From positions 1 through 37,642 of the forward strand of contig VMSU01000107.1 of NCBI GenBank assembly GCA_013792005.1: 37,642 nt of DNA, in the 5' to 3' direction. A program made the translations under genes and the position numbers. The notes under the pieces are model-generated. The model did not search any database and had not been told where the DNA came from. It worked only from the letters and a program-made list of their open reading frames with translations. Below, in pieces: positions 7,987-16,146 of this stretch (position 1 is the first letter of the stretch; each line of letters starts with the position of its first letter). The DNA is from Desulfobulbaceae bacterium (GTDB lineage: Bacteria; Desulfobacterota; Desulfobulbia; Desulfobulbales; VMSU01).

Positions 7987-10350
7987 TCAACGGGCAGGAC
8001 CGTTGACCAAGTTGCCACCAAAGATCCCAAGGTATCGCTGGGTACTGAGTTCGGCCTGGAAATTTCCGCCGATGGCATTGACTGTTGGTCCATAGAATAC
8101 CCCATTAACAGCGCTGTCGATGACACCGGGGTTAACAATGCTCGCCTTGAATCCTTGCCCAGTAAGCAGCGATGCCGCCGAGTTAATGCTCAAAGTAACC
8201 TCGTCAAAGGACAAGGCCCCGGTAACTGCCGAGACGACAGAAGCTTGGCCAAAATCAATGGCCAGATTGGTTCGGCCATTGGTCAGCGGGGAAGCATGAT
8301 TCATTGAATCGATCACTTGCCCCTGGGCCCTCCCTGAGTAATGACCGACAAAGGTCGTCTTATTGAGCAACGAATCAACAAAGCTTGCTGGAGTTCTCTG
8401 CCCCGCAATCCACAGGGAGTAAGGGACATGGGTGTGATACATATCGTCGACCGTATCCACCATATCCGGCCCATCCGGCTCTTGATGGGTGATCTCCCAA
8501 TGGCCCCAGCTGACGTAATCGGAAAACTGTCGTTCAGGAACCTCGGTAACCAAGTAGTTACCATAGGGGGTAAGACCAACATTAAATACAGGTGTCGATG
8601 TGCTATCATCATTGATACAGTTGCCGGAGCAGCCGATGATCGCCATCATGGCATCATCTAAAACATAGGCCGAGCCATGGCTACCGCCGATTTCCAGCTC
8701 CAGACCGCCAAAGTTGGAACCGATAACAGACCCAAGGGTGGTGGTGCTAGAGGTGGCCGTTGACATCCGGTTAAGTTGAGGTGCTTTAAACCGACCGGTA
8801 ATAGTGCCCAAGTCTCTATCGATTGCCAGGATAAACTCTTCGTCAATGCCGTCGGCGACAGTATTCATGAAAAGCTTTCGTTCGACATCAGGCCCATTCA
8901 CATTCTCGGAGACGCCCACGGCAAACCCAGACCAGAGTGATGTCCCCTTGAGTGAAGTGAGATCAAGCGGATCCTGAGGTCCCCGAGCGGCGGAGACCGT
9001 CACTTCCCATTGTGAAACCAAAGGGGTTCCCGGGATGCGCAGGCTGTACTCCCCGCCTGTTGCACTGGCAGTAAAGCTCTCAACCTGAGTGCCGGCAAAA
9101 CCGCCCGTTCCGGCACCAGACAAGAGCGAAACCCCATCAGTCAGGCTTGTTGGGATCGTTGAACTTGGTGGGTCCCCGGCATCACTGCCGAAGATATGAA
9201 TATCGGTTAGATTGGCATCTTTGACCGTTCCAAAAAAGAAGACCGGTCCCCCGTAGGGAGTTGTCTGATCCTTCATGCCCCCGACAGCCTTGCCACTGTG
9301 CCAGTTAACCTCCATCAAAAAGTCCCCGCCAATCGCCCCGAGGTCTGGAGTGGAAATTCCCTTAAATGTACCCTTATAGCCGGAAATACCGTCTCTAGGG
9401 GGAACGGGAACGGCTGGCGGCAGAATAACCGGCAAATTATCCGGATTATCCTTAGGTTCATAGAGGACCGGCGGCACCGGAACAGGAACCGGCAAAGCAG
9501 TTGTTAGCTGGGGAGGTACGGAATCCACTCCTAACTCCTGGCCAGAGAGATCTTTCAGCGCCATCTCACTGGCCAGGGCCGTGGAGGAGGCACTCGGCGC
9601 CTCGTTCATCTCCTTCTTCCCTGCCGGGGTCTTATCACCGACCTCTCGCTTCTTCTTCATTGGAGTTTTTTCTTGGTCCGACTTACCGGTCTGCTTCTCT
9701 TCCGGCGGGGTACCGGTCATAGTCTCGTTAAAGATACCAAGCTCTGCCCCACTCAACTTCTTAGGCGGACTTGGGGGCTGGTCGGTGCTACTGACCTGGG
9801 AGCCGAAACCCGGCGTGGTAATGGCAACCGTCCCAGCGGCATTGGTGATATCGATCCCTTTGCCGCCCTGGAAAACCACGGAAAGAGAATTTCCCCTCAC
9901 CGTTCCTGCGTACATGGATCCTCTGATCCCAATAGTGGCCGTGGGGGTTTCGGTAGTAAAATTTTGGGGAACAAATTTCGTTAACGCACCACCCATGACC
10001 CGAAAGGTCCCCTCTTTCACCCTAGTCTTCATCTTACCGGTCTTAGCCTCCTGATCCCAATGATACTCTGCAAGTATCATTTCGGTATCGGAAGCAAGAC
10101 TGATGATTGAGGCATCACGAAACAGCAGTTGGATCCTTCCCTGCTTCCCGGTGCGCAAGATATCCTCCTCAAACACCGGGCCTTTTATCACAAGCGTCCT
10201 AACCACACCGTGCGGGGTGGTGGCTGTGACCTGCCCCCTTACCGCCACGACCGTGGCAATGGCCGCAGAGTCAGGACTGACGGCAAAGGCGCCTGCAACA
10301 TCAAACAGTATACCAGCAAGAGCGGCAATCAAGAATAGAAGCCGGATCAT
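7987..10350 (-). CDS. Secreted FecR-domain protein with TbpB-like C-terminal beta-barrel motifs
   Basis: The product is 787 aa with a GAGGGA ribosome binding site 5 nt before ATG. A signal peptide spans residues 1-23 (no lipobox Cys). A FecR domain occupies about 30-165 (VVAVRGQVTATTP, DILRTGKQGRIQLLF, TPTATIGIRGSM). A long Pro/Lys-rich linker runs to ~325, and a Gly/Ser/Thr-rich beta region fills the rest. The last 120 residues hold HYSGRAQG, an alternating-strand segment, GVFYGPTVNAIGGNF (750-764) and GIFGG. That FYGP/GG/FG pattern is characteristic of the barrel found in TbpB-type lipoproteins and other Slam / type XI secretion cargo. I infer an exported or surface protein handled by the adjacent barrel protein. 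The ligand is unknown. The domain family call rests on motifs only. Confidence 0.82.
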   Translation of the reverse strand: MIRLLFLIAALAGILFDVAGAFAVSPDSAAIATVVAVRGQVTATTPHGVVRTLVIKGPVFEEDILRTGKQGRIQLLFRDASIISLASDTEMILAEYHWDQEAKTGKMKTRVKEGTFRVMGGALTKFVPQNFTTETPTATIGIRGSMYAGTVRGNSLSVVFQGGKGIDITNAAGTVAITTPGFGSQVSSTDQPPSPPKKLSGAELGIFNETMTGTPPEEKQTGKSDQEKTPMKKKREVGDKTPAGKKEMNEAPSASSTALASEMALKDLSGQELGVDSVPPQLTTALPVPVPVPPVLYEPKDNPDNLPVILPPAVPVPPRDGISGYKGTFKGISTPDLGAIGGDFLMEVNWHSGKAVGGMKDQTTPYGGPVFFFGTVKDANLTDIHIFGSDAGDPPSSTIPTSLTDGVSLLSGAGTGGFAGTQVESFTASATGGEYSLRIPGTPLVSQWEVTVSAARGPQDPLDLTSLKGTSLWSGFAVGVSENVNGPDVERKLFMNTVADGIDEEFILAIDRDLGTITGRFKAPQLNRMSTATSSTTTLGSVIGSNFGGLELEIGGSHGSAYVLDDAMMAIIGCSGNCINDDSTSTPVFNVGLTPYGNYLVTEVPERQFSDYVSWGHWEITHQEPDGPDMVDTVDDMYHTHVPYSLWIAGQRTPASFVDSLLNKTTFVGHYSGRAQGQVIDSMNHASPLTNGRTNLAIDFGQASVVSAVTGALSFDEVTLSINSAASLLTGQGFKASIVNPGVIDSAVNGVFYGPTVNAIGGNFQAELSTQRYLGIFGGNLVNGPAR

Positions 10351-10365
10351 ACAGTCCCTCTCTCG

Positions 10366-11706
10366 TTAGAACCCATAGGAGAACATCGCTACAGATACAT
10401 TTTTTCGATAGTCATAAACGCTGACAGTAGAGTCGGATTCGGTGTAGGTGTAGCTCAACTGTCCAAGGAGATTCTGCCTCCTACCTTTTGCTTGCCACAA
10501 TAGTTTCGTGACCCCACAATAGAAGTCACTTACTCTATCTAAACGTTGACTGACATCGCCGGGCTTGATGGCCCCATACTCTGTCCTCTGGCGGTTGAAC
10601 CCGGCAAAGGCGGTAAAATCCACGGGCAGAACCCGGTCATACCGCCCCCCCCAAGCACGCCGGTTATAACTCCAATAATCGGCATCGGCCCTTTCCTGCT
10701 CATGACCCAGGCTGACGGTAATCCTGTTATTGCCAAGCATGAGTATCGGACTGAGACCAAGGGTAAAGGTTGTCGCATCCTTTACCGAATTACTGTCCTC
10801 CTGATATCGTTTTTCCTGAAGAGTCGTGGTAGCGCTGGCAATAAGCTTCGAACTCAAACTGACTATCGCCGAGCCACCAATACCCATTGGCCGCATATAC
10901 GGATCATGCTCGACCAGCAGATCATGAAACATTCCATGGACCTCGTACAATGCCGTGGGTGTCTCATAGGCAGGTCCGGTACTAAGACCAAACAGGTTGA
11001 CATCCAAATCATGATAGTCGCCATAAAGGTTATTAAAGGTAGTGGCCGTAGTCTTCCAGGCAAAAGGGCTACCCTCCCTGCGATAGATATGGCTCACCAC
11101 CACGCTGGCGGTAGTGTAATAGTCGGATTGCGAGGGAGCCGACAGGTCATGAGTGACAAAATTCAACCCATCAAATGAGGTAAACAGAAAGTCCCCGGGG
11201 GACGAACGGATGTTGTCGTCAAAGCTGATTCCGGCAGAGACCGTACCACTGAAAAAGTGCCGCCGTTCGGCTGCGGCAATGGCTGAGAGGTAGTTATCAA
11301 TATTTATCCGCACAGCTCGAGGCGGATTGCCAGCAAGAACTTCATAAAAATACTGCTTGGCAGACTCGAAGGACCTTAGACGCATATAACAACGGGCGAG
11401 TTCAAGTTTCACCCGCATCGCACCCGGTTGCATGATCAGTATCCGCTCAAACGACATAACCCCAGTCTCATACTCTCCAGCCTCGGTGGCCGCAAGCCCA
11501 AGATAAAAACTGATCTCGATATTAGCAGGGTCATCGATAAACGCCAGTTGAAAATACCGAACGGCAGTGCTGTAATCCTGGCCCTGAAAGGCCTGCTTGC
11601 CGAGGACAAAAGGATCGGTCGCAACCGAACTGGCCGCAACAGTCTGAACGCTAAAGGAAAACAACAACAGACAATACCCAACGATAAAGGCGGCTTTCTG
11701 ATTCAT
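10366..11706 (-). CDS. TPR plus outer-membrane beta-barrel protein, Slam/DUF560-like
   Basis: The product is 446 aa from ATG 11706, chosen because GGGAG precedes it and a signal peptide (MNQKAAFIVGYCLLLFSF, cleavage after VAA) follows at once; the longer frame to 11829 has no such features. TPR-type helical repeats fill about residues 28-150 (ADP/IEISFYLGLAATEAGEYETGVMSF...). From ~160 on, alternating beta strands with aromatic ends run to a terminal Phe (FSYGF), the classic outer-membrane barrel signature. SGTVSAGISFDDNIRSSP at the junction resembles the first strand of DUF560/Slam barrels. Slam proteins move cargo with a TbpB-like barrel across the outer membrane. The neighbouring FecR protein starts 16 bp after this gene and carries such a tail. 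A plain TPR porin is the alternative. Confidence 0.78.
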   Translation of the reverse strand: MNQKAAFIVGYCLLLFSFSVQTVAASSVATDPFVLGKQAFQGQDYSTAVRYFQLAFIDDPANIEISFYLGLAATEAGEYETGVMSFERILIMQPGAMRVKLELARCYMRLRSFESAKQYFYEVLAGNPPRAVRINIDNYLSAIAAAERRHFFSGTVSAGISFDDNIRSSPGDFLFTSFDGLNFVTHDLSAPSQSDYYTTASVVVSHIYRREGSPFAWKTTATTFNNLYGDYHDLDVNLFGLSTGPAYETPTALYEVHGMFHDLLVEHDPYMRPMGIGGSAIVSLSSKLIASATTTLQEKRYQEDSNSVKDATTFTLGLSPILMLGNNRITVSLGHEQERADADYWSYNRRAWGGRYDRVLPVDFTAFAGFNRQRTEYGAIKPGDVSQRLDRVSDFYCGVTKLLWQAKGRRQNLLGQLSYTYTESDSTVSVYDYRKNVSVAMFSYGF

Positions 11707-11963
11707 GGCGCTCCCAAAAGAAATTGGCATCAGGAGATGACGGTGACATTCTTCAATCAGAATGGAATTTCGCGCCCTGCCAAGGTCTGCTGGAATTCCA
11801 TCTTGATGAACTATACTATAGTACAGCACACCTCAGCTCGTTGTGAACCCAAAAAATTACCACAACCCCATCAGTCGAGATAAATTGACAGATTCGGGGC
11901 CAGAGTAGATGCCACAACTGACCCTCATTCCGCCCGAAGCTTTACATCTCATACTGGACCAAC

Positions 11964-13166
11964 TCACTCTGCCGCCCGCACCCCACACTCCTGGCAATAA
12001 GTGCCATAGACATGCCTCAGTTTACCACAGGCGCTGCATGGTCGCCATTGCGCAAAGCCACAGAACGGACAGGCGGACGCGCCAAAGGGCAACCCCTTAC
12101 CACAGCGCTGACACTCCCCCTTCATGATCCTGCGTTCAAGAAGCTTCTCGCGCGAAAAAAGCTTCTTCTGAAAGAGATAGATCAGCAACAGCGCAGCTAC
12201 CACAGCAAGAGCAATGACAAGATAATGCCAGATCGCCACAAGCTTGAGTGATTCCAACAGCTCAATAAGCGTCTTCAGTAATTTCTTGGGGATGATGCTG
12301 TACACAGTTTCGATGAGCTGGCAGAGAATCGGAACAAATGAGACTACCAACAGATGGGAGGAGACCAGGGTCTGAACCCCTCGGGATCTCCTAATGCTCG
12401 CGCTATTCCAGACATAAAACACCAGGAACAACGGCAGCAGGAAGATCATCTGCATCCCCAGCACCTTTACCGGGTGCCAAAAATTCAACCTTCGCAGATC
12501 AGAGATCAGTTCCTGCCGGCCCTGTTCATGCAATCCATCAATCTGTTCCCATAGTGCCTTGACTCGAGAATCCCCATTGATAGTCTGATCCAAGGATGAG
12601 ACCTGATTGCTGAGACGATCAAGGGCGGTTGCGTTGTGTTGAAAATCTTTTTTAGTCGCACCAACTTCCGTTTGGCTCTCCTGCTCCTGCGCGATGGTTT
12701 CCAGCAAAGAAGTATCATACACACCTTTTTGATTACCAATCCTTCGCTGGAGTTCTTTTACTTCATTGGCAAACTTAGTGCGGTCCTCAATGAGACGGAC
12801 CAACGCCTTATCGTTCTGAATTTGATCCAAGAGATCAAGGTAGGGAACACAAACCGCATGCCGCCCTCTCTTCTTCTCTGCACTCTGATAATAATTGGCG
12901 CTGAATGAGATGATTCTTTGAGAAAGATTGTCAATACGATTGGTAGGGTTCCAGTGACGGTCGATAACGATCTCCCGACAGGCAGTGGGGATATAGTCGT
13001 CAGGAGAGGAGAGTTGCCTGGTATGCTCATCAAGGCCATTGAAGATGGCTGTCAGGATGAAGATATCGAGAAACAGGATAATAACCAGCGCTGCCTTGCC
13101 CAAGGGCTGGTCATCCAGGCTCATAAGGTGGGCCCTGATCCTGTTCAGTTGATCCTTAAATTTCAT
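11964..13166 (-). CDS. Membrane protein with coiled-coil loop and C-terminal double zinc ribbon
   Basis: The product is 400 aa of unrecognised function. One membrane span lies near residues 26-46 (AALVIILFLDIFILTAIF). A long, charged, helical region follows (about 60-220, with RTKFANEVKELQRRIGNQ and many Gln/Glu), then two or three more spans between ~225 and ~335. The tail holds two four-cysteine zinc ribbons: CQRCGKGLPFGASACPFCG and CSACGKLRHVYGTYCQECG. The ribbons should lie in the cytoplasm. ATG 13166 is chosen because a GAGGGGA box sits directly before it; the frame to 13178 would swallow that box. It is transcribed alone, with about 107 bp before the next gene start downstream. Confidence 0.75.
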   Translation of the reverse strand: MKFKDQLNRIRAHLMSLDDQPLGKAALVIILFLDIFILTAIFNGLDEHTRQLSSPDDYIPTACREIVIDRHWNPTNRIDNLSQRIISFSANYYQSAEKKRGRHAVCVPYLDLLDQIQNDKALVRLIEDRTKFANEVKELQRRIGNQKGVYDTSLLETIAQEQESQTEVGATKKDFQHNATALDRLSNQVSSLDQTINGDSRVKALWEQIDGLHEQGRQELISDLRRLNFWHPVKVLGMQMIFLLPLFLVFYVWNSASIRRSRGVQTLVSSHLLVVSFVPILCQLIETVYSIIPKKLLKTLIELLESLKLVAIWHYLVIALAVVAALLLIYLFQKKLFSREKLLERRIMKGECQRCGKGLPFGASACPFCGFAQWRPCSACGKLRHVYGTYCQECGVRAAE

Positions 13167-13273
13167 ACATCCCCTCATTCAATTTTCTTGATGAATCGAT
13201 AAAACATTGGCAACCGGATCATGGCCCTGCGCAGGACCCGCCAGGCGTATGTTTGAATTTCGGTGTAACCGGA

Positions 13274-14365
13274 TCAAACCTGTTTAAAAGGGGAATAATC
13301 CGTGTACCCATCACTGCCCGGACTGTACCACCGAGACATATCCTCGGCAGGATTAAGAGGCCAATTATGCTGAAAACGTTCGGGCAAATCAGGATTAGTT
13401 ATAAAAGGCCTGCCAAAGGCTATCAGATCGGCATTACCCTCTGCCACTCTTTGCTCCGCCATCTCCTTAGTGTAACCGCAATTACCGATTACCACTCCTT
13501 GATAAACCGGTTTGAATTCAGCTAGGGTCATTGGCTCACCCTGCTCATGAAAACCAAAGGCCAGGCCATCCATTATATGCAAATAGCCAAGGTTAAATTT
13601 GTTTAATTCTTGTGCCACATACAGAAAGGTTTCTCTGAAGTCCGGGCTGCCCATATCGTTAAATACACCATTCGGTGAAATGCGGGCACCTACCTGCTCA
13701 GGCGCCCATACCTCCAACACGGCGTCGAGCACCTCCTTATAAAACCGGAATCTGTTCTCAAGACTGCCACCGTATTGATCGGTACGCTGATTCGTTTTCG
13801 AGTCAAGAAATTGATTGATTAAGTAGCCATTGGCGCCATGGACTTCTACTCCTGAGAAACCAGCCTCCTTAGCATTGATCGCCGCCTGACGAAAATCATC
13901 CACAGTTGCCTTAATCTCGTCCACAGACAAAGCCCGTGGCGTCTCATACGACTTACGGCCAAAAGGAGTGTGGATGTTCTCTCCATTAAGTTTCACGGCT
14001 GAAGCTGAAACAGGAAGCTCACCATTATGAAAATCACTATGCGAAGCCCTCCCGCAATGCCAAAGCTGAAGAAAGATAGGAGTATGTGTGGGCTTGATTT
14101 TTTCCGTGACCTTCCTCCATCCCTCGACCATCTGATGGGTATAAATCCCTGGCGAATCAATCCAGCCTACTCCCTGCTGTGAGACCACCGTCGCCTCGGT
14201 TATCAGAAGACCTGCTGATGATCTCTGGTAATAATATTCAGCCATCAACTCATTTGGAACACGCTCTATTCCTGCGCGTCCCCTCGTCATCGGAGCCAGG
14301 ACAATTCTGTTTTTCAAACGAAGATTTCCGATGGAGAGCGAATCAAACAGGGTGTTTGTTTTCAT
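13274..14365 (-). CDS. Alkene reductase, old yellow enzyme family (NemA-like)
   Basis: The product is a 363-aa FMN-dependent, NAD(P)H-using ene-reductase of the NemA/xenobiotic reductase group. It begins LFDSLSIGNLRLKNRIVLAPMTRGRA, the usual OYE first strand. LQLWHCGRASH, the substrate/FMN-binding HGAN pair in GVEVHGANGYLINQFLD (catalytic His and Asn) and QYGGSLENRFRF are all present. The C-terminal phosphate-binding segment (VIGNCGYT, ADLIAFGRPFITNPDLP) completes the barrel. Length matches the family (about 360 aa). GGAAGAAG lies upstream of ATG. Family members reduce activated alkenes, nitro compounds and nitrate esters. The natural substrate here is unknown, and no regulator gene is adjacent. 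Confidence 0.93.
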   Translation of the reverse strand: MKTNTLFDSLSIGNLRLKNRIVLAPMTRGRAGIERVPNELMAEYYYQRSSAGLLITEATVVSQQGVGWIDSPGIYTHQMVEGWRKVTEKIKPTHTPIFLQLWHCGRASHSDFHNGELPVSASAVKLNGENIHTPFGRKSYETPRALSVDEIKATVDDFRQAAINAKEAGFSGVEVHGANGYLINQFLDSKTNQRTDQYGGSLENRFRFYKEVLDAVLEVWAPEQVGARISPNGVFNDMGSPDFRETFLYVAQELNKFNLGYLHIMDGLAFGFHEQGEPMTLAEFKPVYQGVVIGNCGYTKEMAEQRVAEGNADLIAFGRPFITNPDLPERFQHNWPLNPAEDMSRWYSPGSDGYTDYSPFKQV

Positions 14366-14494
14366 ATCTTCTTCCTCATGTAAGTAATTTAAGTGACGAT
14401 ACTATGGAAACTTGCGCATAGAACTTAAAGCTATGAGCGTTGTGATTCTTACTGATGATGAGTCAGTTGGCCCGACCTCCCCAGCTACCAACCT

Positions 14495-14827
14495 CTAGTC
14501 CCGATCCCTGCCCTTATCCCTTCGTTTGTCTATGTCTCGATATTTATCCCGATGTTTCTCCTTAAAGCGAACCTCTTTGGGATAGTGCCCTCTTGGCAAG
14601 TCAAACCAAGGCCCACGCCTTGACTTTGAATAGTACCACCTGTCTCTTAGATAATGATAGTGAAAGCCACTGTAAAAATAGAACGGCTCTACATCCAGCA
14701 CCACAACAGAGGGCAGCAGGGGCACAACCATCACTCCATCAGGACCATGACCGTGCCGGGCAGGGACAACAGCACAAGCCGTCAACCAAACCAACGAGAG
14801 AAGCGTCAAAATCCATACTCTTTTCAT
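14495..14827 (-). CDS. Small predicted lipoprotein, Tyr-rich middle and basic/acidic tail
   Basis: The product is 110 aa from ATG 14827, which has an AGGAGG box 5-6 nt upstream. A lipoprotein signal is clear: MKRVWILTLLSLVWLTAC, with Cys at residue 18 as the lipid site. The middle is aromatic (FYFYSGFHYHYLRDRWYYSKSRRGPWFDLP) and the last ~25 residues are a charged Lys/Arg/Asp tail. The family seems to be a small periplasmic or outer-membrane lipoprotein with no known role. The gene stands alone and is divergent from yaiI, with palindrome copy B in the shared intergenic region. Confidence 0.7.
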   Translation of the reverse strand: MKRVWILTLLSLVWLTACAVVPARHGHGPDGVMVVPLLPSVVVLDVEPFYFYSGFHYHYLRDRWYYSKSRRGPWFDLPRGHYPKEVRFKEKHRDKYRDIDKRRDKGRDRD

Positions 14828-14922
14828 AACTGCCTCCTTGTTTGAGTAAAATGATGCCAAAAACTCATCGCTTGTAAGTGATCACGGGGTAACGACTAGA
14901 AACTACGCTCTACTTCAGAACT

Positions 14923-15055
14923 GTAAGCGATTGCAGGGCACCCCAGATGCGCGAAATGGGGCTGCGAGCTATACTTCGGTATGTGAACAACCCCATGACA
15001 ACTAAGCGAACGTAGCGAGACTGCGAAGCAGATGGGGTGCCCTGCAATCGTTTAC
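14923..15055. repeat. Palindromic repeat element, copy B
   Basis: Arms at 14923-14950 and 15028-15055 form a 28-bp hairpin with about 25 matches. It starts GTAAGCGATTGCAGGGCACC and ends with the complementary GTTTAC. It shares the blocks CAGATGCGCGAAA (14944-14956) and AAGCAGATGGGGTGCCC (15026-15042) with copy A in opposite orientation. Where A has CGTTCAC in its arm, B has CGATTGC, and both arms of each copy carry the matching change. The loop has its own partial symmetry (ATGGGG and CCCCAT). Confidence 0.8.
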
Positions 15056-15200
15056 CATCGCTTGGCTCATTATGCTGAAGATAAAAAGGGAACCATGAAT
15101 TGTCTTCTAGCTAAAATTATTAGACTGCGACCCTCACCTCAGGTACAATACTCAGTTCATTTGATCACAGCAGAAAACAATCATCAATAGAATTAACTAT

Positions 15201-15220
15201 ACTGACAAAATTTTATCAGT
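15201..15220. promoter_or_regulatory. AT-rich 20-bp palindrome, possible operator
   Basis: ACTGACAAAATTTTATCAGT is symmetric at 18 of 20 positions. It lies about 120 bp before the yaiI start in a divergent intergenic region. A dimeric regulator site is possible, but chance is not excluded in AT-rich DNA. Confidence 0.25.
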
Positions 15221-15338
15221 AAGTGACTAGTGTGAACCATCAACCAAGCTCTCCCTGGACACCAAAAAATGAACTTGATAAACATCCCAGAATATTGATC
15301 AGTTAATGTCCGGTTATTATGACGCGCAGGAGAAAAAT

Positions 15339-15791
15339 ATGCACATCTGGGTCGATGCCGATGCCTGCCCCAACACAATTAAAGAGATTCTTTATCGTGC
15401 CGCCGAGAGGGTTCGAACCCCGATGACTCTGGTGGCAAACAAATTACTCCGCCCTCCGTCATCAAAGTACATTAAAGCCATAATCGTTCCTCACGGATTT
15501 GATGGGGCAGACAACCGGATAGTCCAGCGCCTTCAACCAGGAGACCTGGTGATCACGGCAGACATCCCTTTGGCTGCCCAAGTGATAGACAAAGGTGGCT
15601 TTGCCCTCAATCCCCGTGGTGAATTCTATACGGAAGAGACGATCAGGGAACGGCTGAGCATGCGTAATTTCATGAGTGAACTGCGGGAAACCGGGATCGA
15701 GACAGGAGGCCCCTCTTCCTTGAACCAGAGTGACCGGCAGGCCTTTGCCAATCAACTGGATCGTTTTTTGACCAGTCGCGGCAGACGATAA
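15339..15791 (+). CDS. YaiI/YqxD family protein (UPF0178)
   Basis: The product is 150 aa, the usual length for UPF0178. The hallmark WVDADACP sits at residues 3-10 and is followed by [11 protein letters not shown]. Further conserved segments are [30 protein letters not shown], the GG(FA)[13 protein letters not shown] block and [12 protein letters not shown] near residue 110. The fold is PIN/NYN-like, suggesting a metal-dependent nuclease, but no activity is established for the family. ATG 15339 is preferred because AGGAG lies 6 nt upstream; the longer frame from 15306 lacks support. It is a single plus-strand gene flanked by non-coding DNA. Confidence 0.9.
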   Translation: MHIWVDADACPNTIKEILYRAAERVRTPMTLVANKLLRPPSSKYIKAIIVPHGFDGADNRIVQRLQPGDLVITADIPLAAQVIDKGGFALNPRGEFYTEETIRERLSMRNFMSELRETGIETGGPSSLNQSDRQAFANQLDRFLTSRGRR

Positions 15792-16146
15792 ACCTTGCAC
15801 CAAATTCAAAGCACAGGGCCTCGACCTCGGACATACCAGGTATTTAGGCGCCCATGCAAAATCTTATAATGAATATTCCGCCATTGACAGATCTTTCAGT
15901 ACAATTACCCATTCAGGCGAGAATTTTTAAGAGATTGACTTTCATAAAAAATTCGAATTATGTCTTAGCATCACCATATGACTTAAGCATGTCAGAGGTA
16001 TGATGATCTGCTGGGCACAGCCGGGGTAAAGGACCGTACTCTTCCTGATTATCAGTATTTTCACCCCCGAGTGAACACGACTAATCAGCAGCGCCAGTCA
16101 CGGTATGCCCATCAGCTTCCCACCACACTATTGGTCTAGATATCAC
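15792..16146. other. Intergenic region upstream of the diguanylate cyclase gene
   Basis: About 350 bp without a credible gene. A TTGACT at 15935-15940 followed by 18 bp and TATGTC is a weak sigma-70-like promoter candidate pointing at the diguanylate cyclase gene. I looked for a c-di-GMP riboswitch because of the downstream gene and did not find one. No clear terminator for yaiI is visible. Confidence 0.4.

Larger units (their letters stand above)
14828..15338. other. Divergent intergenic region with palindrome copy B
   Basis: About 510 bp separate the divergently read lipoprotein and yaiI genes. It holds palindrome copy B (14923-15055) and a near-perfect 20-bp AT-rich palindrome at 15201-15220 (ACTGACAAAATTTTATCAGT). 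The region should contain both promoters, but no -35/-10 pair is clear enough to call. Confidence 0.6.

Noticed and set aside
15406-15425. GGTTCGAACCCC, like a tRNA T-arm
   Set aside because: It lies inside the well-supported yaiI coding frame and no acceptor, D or anticodon arms surround it.
15815-15850. GCACAGGGC, like part of a GEMM c-di-GMP riboswitch
   Set aside because: The other conserved GEMM blocks (the GNRA tetraloop and GGACGCAAAGCC-like segment) are absent.
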